NCBI GenBank assembly: GCA_036499165.1
Contig: DASYEE010000211.1
Location: 1-8,417 of the forward strand
DNA length: 8,417 nucleotides
Direction of reading: 5' to 3'
Source: Galbitalea sp036499165
Lineage (GTDB): Bacteria > Actinomycetota > Actinomycetes > Actinomycetales > Microbacteriaceae
Of the stretch, positions 4,965 through 8,417 are shown piece by piece (position 1 is the stretch's first letter; each line of letters opens with the position of its first letter). The translations under genes and the position numbers were made by a program. Under the pieces are notes generated by a model that saw nothing but the letters and a program-made list of their open reading frames with translations, did not search any database and was not told the origin of the DNA.

Positions 4965-6230
4965 GTGAGCATTGCAGACGGGCTTTCGCGTCACCCTGTC
5001 CGCGCTTGTGCTGCTGCGGTCGTCGAGGCGTTGACGGATGTTGCCAGCGTCCCGGTCGAGCTGATGAGCGTTGAGGACAAGGGCTCCGCGCTAGTCGAAC
5101 TTGACGAGGCTGAGCGGGTGATCGCCGCATTGCGGCTGCGGATCCTGGCTTCATCCAGCGACGTAGCCGCCGAGTTGGGGGCGCGCGACGCTGGTGCGTG
5201 GTTGGCTCATCGCACCCAAACCGACGACGGCCCCCGACGCTCCGACCTGCGGCTCGCTGAGGCATTGACCCGGCGCTGGACCCGCGTCTACGACGCGATG
5301 GCTGCCGGTCGGGTCAACCGCGCCCAGGCGCACGTCATTGTCGCCGCCTTGGATGAGCTCGAGGCGCCGGATCTCGACCCTTCTCTTCTGGTGCGCGCCG
5401 AGGAGCACCTGATCGAGCTGGCCGCCGACTTCGCGCCGAAGCGGTTGCGGGCACTCGGGCGGCGCATCCTCGACATCGTCGCTCCCGAGATCGGGGAGGC
5501 CCGAGAGGCCCGGGCCCTGGAGCTGGAGGAGCGTCGGGCTCGCGACGAGACGTCGTTGAGGTTCCATGCCGTCGGCGGCGGACTGACCCGGATCGAAGGC
5601 GTGCTGCCGGACGCTGTCGCGCACCGGCTCCGCACCTACCTCGAGGCGTTCACCTCACCGCGACACGATGCTGCCGTCGGCGGCGAGGGGGACGGGTTGC
5701 CGTCTCATCGCAAGCGCGGTCACGCCTTCTGCTCCCTGCTCGAGGCGATCGACCCCGAGCGGCTGCCGCGCCACGGTGGAGACGCGACCACGGTGATCGT
5801 CACGGTCAGCCTCGAGTCGCTACGCGCCGAGCTCGCGGTGGCCGGGGTGCTCGGAGCAGACGAGGAGCCGATCAGCGCCGCGCAGGCCCGCCGGCTCGCA
5901 TGCAATGCCAAGATCGTGCCGGTCGTGCTCGGCGGTCAGTCCGAGATCCTCGACCTCGGCCGCGCATCGCGGCTCTTCTCACCCGCTCAGCGCAAGGCGC
6001 TGCGGATCCGAGACAAACGATGCCGAGCCAAGGGCTGCGCGACCGCGGCGACCTGGTCTGAGGCACATCACCTGAAATCCTGGCTCGCCGGCGGCAAGAC
6101 CGACATCGCCAACGGCATCTTGTTGTGCGGCTTCCACCATCACCGGGCGCATGATTCCGGGTACGAGCATGCGATGGACTCCGATGGGGATCTGGAATTC
6201 TGGAGGCGGCGGCGAAGCGCGAGGGAGTAG
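4965..6230 (+). CDS. DUF222 / HNH endonuclease domain protein (13E12 family)
   Basis: A 421-residue protein of the DUF222-HNH type that is multicopy in many actinobacteria and known in M. tuberculosis as the REP13E12 family. The long helical DUF222 region covers roughly residues 20-300. The C-terminal HNH nuclease has a zinc-binding Cys353-x4-Cys358 (RCRAKGC), catalytic-type His368-His369 (SEAHHLKSW), Asn383 (IANGILLC), Cys388 and HHH391-393 with His396. It should be a metal-dependent nuclease; its biological target is not established. I place the start at the GTG at 4965, since GGGAGG lies 7 nt upstream; the ATG at 4950 is in frame but has only a weak AAGG. The SOS box in the promoter predicts induction by DNA damage. 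A dif-like site follows 15 nt after the stop codon. Confidence 0.92.
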   Translation: MSIADGLSRHPVRACAAAVVEALTDVASVPVELMSVEDKGSALVELDEAERVIAALRLRILASSSDVAAELGARDAGAWLAHRTQTDDGPRRSDLRLAEALTRRWTRVYDAMAAGRVNRAQAHVIVAALDELEAPDLDPSLLVRAEEHLIELAADFAPKRLRALGRRILDIVAPEIGEAREARALELEERRARDETSLRFHAVGGGLTRIEGVLPDAVAHRLRTYLEAFTSPRHDAAVGGEGDGLPSHRKRGHAFCSLLEAIDPERLPRHGGDATTVIVTVSLESLRAELAVAGVLGADEEPISAAQARRLACNAKIVPVVLGGQSEILDLGRASRLFSPAQRKALRIRDKRCRAKGCATAATWSEAHHLKSWLAGGKTDIANGILLCGFHHHRAHDSGYEHAMDSDGDLEFWRRRRSARE

Positions 6231-6244
6231 TGGACCTCTGCGCA

Positions 6245-6272
6245 TGTTGACATAATGTCCCTTATCGGCGAA
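6245..6272 (-). other. dif-like Xer recombination site
   Basis: Read on the minus strand the 28 bp are an 11-bp arm TTCGCCGATAA, a 6-bp centre GGGACA and an 11-bp arm TTATGTCAACA. The arms end in the diagnostic inner ATAA and TTATG, as in the XerC and XerD arms of bacterial dif sites. By memory the outer sequences (TTCGCCGATAA and ACATTATGTCAA) match the actinobacterial dif consensus closely, differing mainly at the first centre base and the last two bases. XerC/XerD use dif to resolve chromosome dimers at the terminus, and some mobile elements carry similar sites to integrate. Whether this is the chromosomal dif or a dif-like site tied to the HNH gene cannot be decided from one window. Confidence 0.65.
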
Positions 6273-6278
6273 CCGATA
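6263..6278. repeat. Short inverted repeat overlapping one arm of the dif-like site
   Basis: TATCGG and CCGATA are perfect 6-bp arms around CGAA. The left arm belongs to the XerC-type arm of the dif-like site, so the site has an extra partial copy of its outer half next to it. There is no T-run, so I do not call it a terminator. Confidence 0.4.
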
Positions 6279-6332
6279 CGAGGCAGAATCAGTGGTCGAT
6301 GAACAACAGCGCCAACAACCGGTGCGGCGCAC

Positions 6333-6482
6333 ATGGACCGAGCGAACCGCGAAACTGAGCCGGTAGGTGACGTAGCCAGCCACCACCGCAAACAGCACCG
6401 CTTCGCGGCGCCGTCCGACGGGGTCCAACCAAGGATAGGGATAGCCGGCGCTCAGGAGTTCCCAACCGGTTGGGACGTTTCG
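6333..6482 (-). pseudogene. Possible gene remnant with a membrane segment after the sulfotransferase stop
   Basis: Directly after the sulfotransferase stop codon the same frame continues open and reads GWELLSAGYPYPWLDPVGRR, then a hydrophobic stretch AVLFAVVAGYVTYRL. The YPYPWLDP motif before a terminal membrane helix recalls the C-terminus of Pr6Pr-type membrane proteins, but the resemblance is from memory and short. There is no start codon with a ribosome-binding site. It may be the decayed tail of a lost gene, or chance; confidence is low. The rest of the 252-bp gap holds the dif-like site, a 16-bp palindrome, and nothing else I can name. Confidence 0.2.
6460..6475. terminator. 16-bp perfect palindrome, possible terminator between convergent genes
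   Basis: TCCCAACC is followed at once by its reverse complement GGTTGGGA, 7 nt downstream of the sulfotransferase stop. As RNA it would form a six-pair stem with a four-base loop. On the + strand it is followed by a short CGTTT, so it might end transcripts from either convergent gene. The lack of a real T-run makes it weak as an intrinsic terminator; a protein-binding site is the alternative. Confidence 0.3.
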
Positions 6483-7373
6483 CTACGAACGGTGCAACCA
6501 GGCGACCAGATCGGCTGGGCCAAGAGCCGCGACACGATCCTGGTATTCGGCGAACTCCGCGTCGCTCAGCACCTCTCTCCCGGCGCCTGGCGAACCCCGA
6601 CGGAAGAACGCTGCCGGGTTCTTCAAGATGCCTGCGGCGCCGGGGATCAGCTGCTGAGAACGCTCGCGCATGCTCTCGAACGTGGCTGCTTGAACCAACT
6701 CGTGCCAACGATCATCAGGGACGTCGATGCCCAGCCGATGGGAGATCTGGCGCATCTGTCCGCCGAGATCCGCGGCCAGGTCGCCATAGTGCAGGAGGAG
6801 GACGTTGGGACGATCTCGACGTCTCCAAGCGTCCGCGACATGCCAGATCACGCCTTGCAGCGAGTCCAGAGATTCGCGGGGATCCCTGTCGGCACGGATC
6901 CACTCCAACAGCCAGTCGTGCAACGGCGGACGTGCCGTCGATGCACTTGTCGGCATTGGCTGCCCGGTGAGCAGGCGCATCCGTTCGCGATCGATATTGG
7001 CGCTCTGGTGGTAGAGCGAGACAGCCATGTCGAGAGGGTGCCGAGCGACCACGATGTACGTCACCCGATCGTCCGCCGGTACGCCGTCCAGTGGCGTGTG
7101 GGTCTTGATGAACCTCCGGTGGGTCTGTGCAGCGAGTTGCTCGTACACGTCGTTCTTCGGCGTCACCAGGAAGTCCAGCCAGGGAGAGAGATCGGCGAGC
7201 CGCGCCGGAAGCTCCGTCCGCTGGAAGATCAGCAGCGCACAGATCATCTGTGCCCAAGTGGTTCCGCTCTTGGAGCGCGTGCTGATCACGATGTCGCCGG
7301 CGCGGAACGGGAAGCCTGCCCACCGCTGACTGTCCTCGTCGGCAGACTGGTAGCGAACCGGTATCTCGGACAC
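6483..7373 (-). CDS. PAPS-dependent sulfotransferase
   Basis: A 296-residue Sulfotransfer_1-family enzyme, full length for cytosolic-type sulfotransferases, which move the sulfuryl group from PAPS to a hydroxyl or amine. The 5'-phosphosulfate loop is RSKSGTTW (Lys35 to Trp40). The catalytic region FIKTHTP has Lys90 and His92. The 3'-phosphate site is VARHPLDMAVS, with Arg111 and Ser119 eight residues apart as in the family. The late PAPS-binding loop is FFRRGSPGAGREVLS near the C-terminus. It starts at a GTG. Before it lies TAGGAT, which can be read as a -10 placed 6 nt upstream (leaderless) or as an AGGA-type ribosome-binding site. The acceptor is unknown: lipid, glycan or small metabolite. 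It is transcribed in the same direction as the three small genes upstream, 82 bp away from the nearest. Confidence 0.93.
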   Translation of the reverse strand: MSEIPVRYQSADEDSQRWAGFPFRAGDIVISTRSKSGTTWAQMICALLIFQRTELPARLADLSPWLDFLVTPKNDVYEQLAAQTHRRFIKTHTPLDGVPADDRVTYIVVARHPLDMAVSLYHQSANIDRERMRLLTGQPMPTSASTARPPLHDWLLEWIRADRDPRESLDSLQGVIWHVADAWRRRDRPNVLLLHYGDLAADLGGQMRQISHRLGIDVPDDRWHELVQAATFESMRERSQQLIPGAAGILKNPAAFFRRGSPGAGREVLSDAEFAEYQDRVAALGPADLVAWLHRS

Positions 7374-7379
7374 GCGTCG

Positions 7380-7385
7380 ATCCTA
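7380..7385 (-). promoter_or_regulatory. -10-like element or AGGA ribosome-binding site before the sulfotransferase
   Basis: TAGGAT on the minus strand ends 6 nt before the GTG. The same spacing at the ArsR and hydrolase genes favours reading it as a leaderless promoter, but no good -35 is seen and AGGA could serve translation. The 82-bp gap around it also holds an imperfect hairpin with GCTGTG and CACAGC arms but no T-run. Confidence 0.35.
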
Positions 7386-7455
7386 TGGTTGGCGATGCGC
7401 ATTGGCGCTGTGTCGGTTAGCCATGACGCACAGCCTTGGATCGATTGCGAACGCT

Positions 7456-7647
7456 CTAAGTACGCCGGGTCCCGTTGCGGCGGCCAAGGAAGCGGAGTCT
7501 CACTCCGGCGATAGCAGCGATCAGTGAGACCAGAACGCCGATCACTAGATGACCGCTGAACAGGCTTATTCTGAAGCTGACCATCAGCGCCACGAAAGCC
7601 AGCAGCGCGACCAGGTCCAAGAGCCGTAGCCCGAACGAGCGATTCAC
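7456..7647 (-). CDS. Small membrane protein, 63 residues, unknown function
   Basis: The protein has two hydrophobic segments (about 8-25 and 29-51) and a strongly basic tail (RLRFLGRRNGTRRT), so both ends probably face the cytoplasm. The start is a GTG whose bases overlap the stop of the 72-residue gene (GTGA, 4-nt overlap), a sign of translational coupling. The frame is open further upstream, but those residues are charged and proline-rich and look non-coding. I do not recognise a family. Confidence 0.6.
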   Translation of the reverse strand: MNRSFGLRLLDLVALLAFVALMVSFRISLFSGHLVIGVLVSLIAAIAGVRLRFLGRRNGTRRT

Positions 7648-7862
7648 GTGTGGAACCCCGCTCGCCTCGGATGCCCCGTCAGCACCCTGTACGCCGCGAC
7701 CGGCACCAGGACCGGGAAGAACCCGAACCCGCCGAGCTCGACACCGCCGAGTCTGATCGTCACGAGCAGGAATGGAAGCGTGTAGAGGCATGCACGCAGC
7801 AGGATCGACGTCCAAGTCCGCCAGTCGTGCACATCGGCACGGATCGCCGTCGCCACTGCCAT
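7644..7862 (-). CDS. Small membrane protein, 72 residues, unknown function
   Basis: Two hydrophobic stretches are visible, about residues 17-37 (TSILLRACLYTLPFLLVTI) and 43-61 (GFGFFPVLVPVAAYRV). The ATG at 7862 is 26 nt after the stop of the 129-residue gene. There is no Shine-Dalgarno; TAGCAT lies 7 nt before the ATG and may be a leaderless -10, which would give this pair its own promoter inside the group. Its stop overlaps the start of the 63-residue gene. I do not recognise a family. Confidence 0.6.
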   Translation of the reverse strand: MAVATAIRADVHDWRTWTSILLRACLYTLPFLLVTIRLGGVELGGFGFFPVLVPVAAYRVLTGHPRRAGFHT

Positions 7863-7869
7863 GTCAAGA

Positions 7870-7875
7870 ATGCTA
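7870..7875 (-). promoter_or_regulatory. -10-like element before the 72-residue gene
   Basis: TAGCAT on the minus strand, 7 nt before the ATG, with no ribosome-binding site between. No clear -35 is visible. Confidence 0.3.
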
Positions 7876-7888
7876 GGCGCTTCAGCAC

Positions 7889-8278
7889 CTATCCGCCGGT
7901 TTCTCCTCTTGAGCCGTTGGCGGAGGCTCCTGGACGACGGTGCTTGGAACGCAGGCAAGGAGCTACGACTGACACGATGAGGAGCGCTAGAGCCACCACG
8001 AAAGCGAGCCTCGCTGTCCGGAGGTCGTTCGCCGAGGTCACCTTGGCCTCGTCTGTGTGACCGCCCACGAGCACGGTGCTTCGGACGACGGCCTCCTTCC
8101 ACGCCGCGGCACAGGTGCCGTCCCGGTTGTCACGACCGCTGCAGTACAGGCCGTCGGGGCCGACGTACGCCACACCGGTCTGCAGGGTGAACACCGCGAG
8201 GACGACGCATGCGATGAAGGACAACAGGCCGAAGCGCCACCTCAGGTTGTTCGACAGGCTCTTCGGGGTCGATGCCAT
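7889..8278 (-). CDS. Membrane protein with a two-cysteine outer loop, 129 residues, unknown function
   Basis: Two membrane segments are visible (about residues 15-38 and 89-109). Between them is a loop of about 50 residues that should face outside and contains Cys46 (GLYCSG) and Cys56 (DGTCAAAW), spaced to allow a disulphide. The C-terminal tail is basic and polar. Codon third positions are GC-rich as expected for a real gene. The ATG at 8278 begins MASTPKSLSNN; the ribosome-binding site is poor (GAG close to the start). It is the first of three small leftward membrane-protein genes leading toward the sulfotransferase. I do not recognise the family. Confidence 0.65.
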   Translation of the reverse strand: MASTPKSLSNNLRWRFGLLSFIACVVLAVFTLQTGVAYVGPDGLYCSGRDNRDGTCAAAWKEAVVRSTVLVGGHTDEAKVTSANDLRTARLAFVVALALLIVSVVAPCLRSKHRRPGASANGSRGETGG

Positions 8279-8397
8279 ATCTCTAGAAACACGGCATGGG
8301 CGACCTGATCACGCGGATCAGATGAATAGTCCTCAAGTCCCCTGGTCAGGGACCTCCGACCGAGGTCTGGGCGCCTGGTCGTTCCTAGGTTCGAGGC
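8279..8397. promoter_or_regulatory. Divergent intergenic region with two 6-5-6 inverted repeats
   Basis: The first repeat is CTGATC and GATCAG around ACGCG (8305-8321), 27 nt upstream of the 129-residue gene. The second is GACCTC and GAGGTC around CGACC (8351-8367), ending 18 bp before the -10-like TAGGTT (8386-8391), i.e. at the -35 position of the rightward gene. A smaller CCCTG/CAGGG pair lies next to the second. Both have the size of regulator sites; the binding proteins are unknown. Confidence 0.35.
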
Positions 8398-8417
8398 ATG
8401 ACCCGCTTCATTGCCGC
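8398..8417 (+). CDS. 5' end of a rightward gene (partial, runs off right edge)
   Basis: An ATG followed by codons for TRFIA is all that is inside the window. Support comes from TAGGTT ending 6 nt before the ATG, the same leaderless geometry as other starts here. Nothing can be said about its function. Confidence 0.35.

Noticed and set aside
6247..6252. TTGACA as a -35 promoter element
   Set aside because: It is part of the XerD-type arm of the dif-like site, has no -10 at 16-18 bp and no gene follows.
6333..7514. 393-codon rightward open frame opposite the sulfotransferase
   Set aside because: The minus-strand protein has all PAPS-binding and catalytic motifs, so this is its shadow.
1..8417. 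tRNA, rRNA or CRISPR array
   Set aside because: No cloverleaf, no rRNA core sequence and no regularly spaced direct repeats were seen on either strand.

Overview
The window looks like chromosomal DNA of a high-GC actinobacterium. The evidence is the strongly GC-biased third codon positions, a DUF222/HNH (13E12-type) gene, an actinobacterial-type SOS box, a DnaA-box word typical of actinobacteria, a site resembling actinobacterial dif, and several genes whose start codon lies only 6-7 nt after a TANNNT-like -10 (leaderless style). A nocardioid or related lineage would fit, but the sequence alone does not fix the genus.

Left part (1-2070): the left edge holds the first 30 codons of a leftward gene with a strong Shine-Dalgarno. 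It resembles the start of an IS30-like transposase, so an insertion sequence probably begins here. Next is a complete leftward aldo/keto reductase. Divergent from it is a rightward single ORF joining an ArsR-type DNA-binding domain to an SRPBCC/AHSA1 domain. Its promoter carries a perfect 10-bp-arm palindrome between -35 and -10 (likely autoregulation), and its domain junction carries a strong internal ribosome-binding site.

Middle part (2072-4826): a leftward MFS exporter-like gene ends tail to tail with the ArsR fusion, 1 nt apart. It is divergent from a rightward pair, an alpha/beta hydrolase overlapping a TetR regulator by 14 nt. A 7-bp-arm inverted repeat sits in the hydrolase promoter and is the natural TetR operator. 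Hydrolase, regulator and transporter therefore look like one small responsive unit. The hydrolase has Asp at the nucleophile elbow and Thr where the catalytic His normally is.

Centre right (4827-6482): a DUF222-HNH endonuclease gene is preceded by a perfect SOS (LexA) box placed between its -35 and -10 and by one perfect DnaA-box word. Fifteen nucleotides after its stop codon lies a 28-bp sequence with the arm-spacer-arm layout of an actinobacterial dif (XerC/XerD) site. This is the most interesting part of the window: either the true chromosome dimer-resolution site, or a Xer site carried with an SOS-controlled HNH gene.

Right part (6483-8417): all leftward until the last 20 bases are a PAPS-dependent sulfotransferase and, upstream of it, three small membrane-protein genes of unknown function (129, 72 and 63 residues), the last two overlapping by 4 nt. 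A rightward gene begins at the right edge. The divergent gap before it contains two 6-5-6 inverted repeats. No tRNA, rRNA or CRISPR array was seen.
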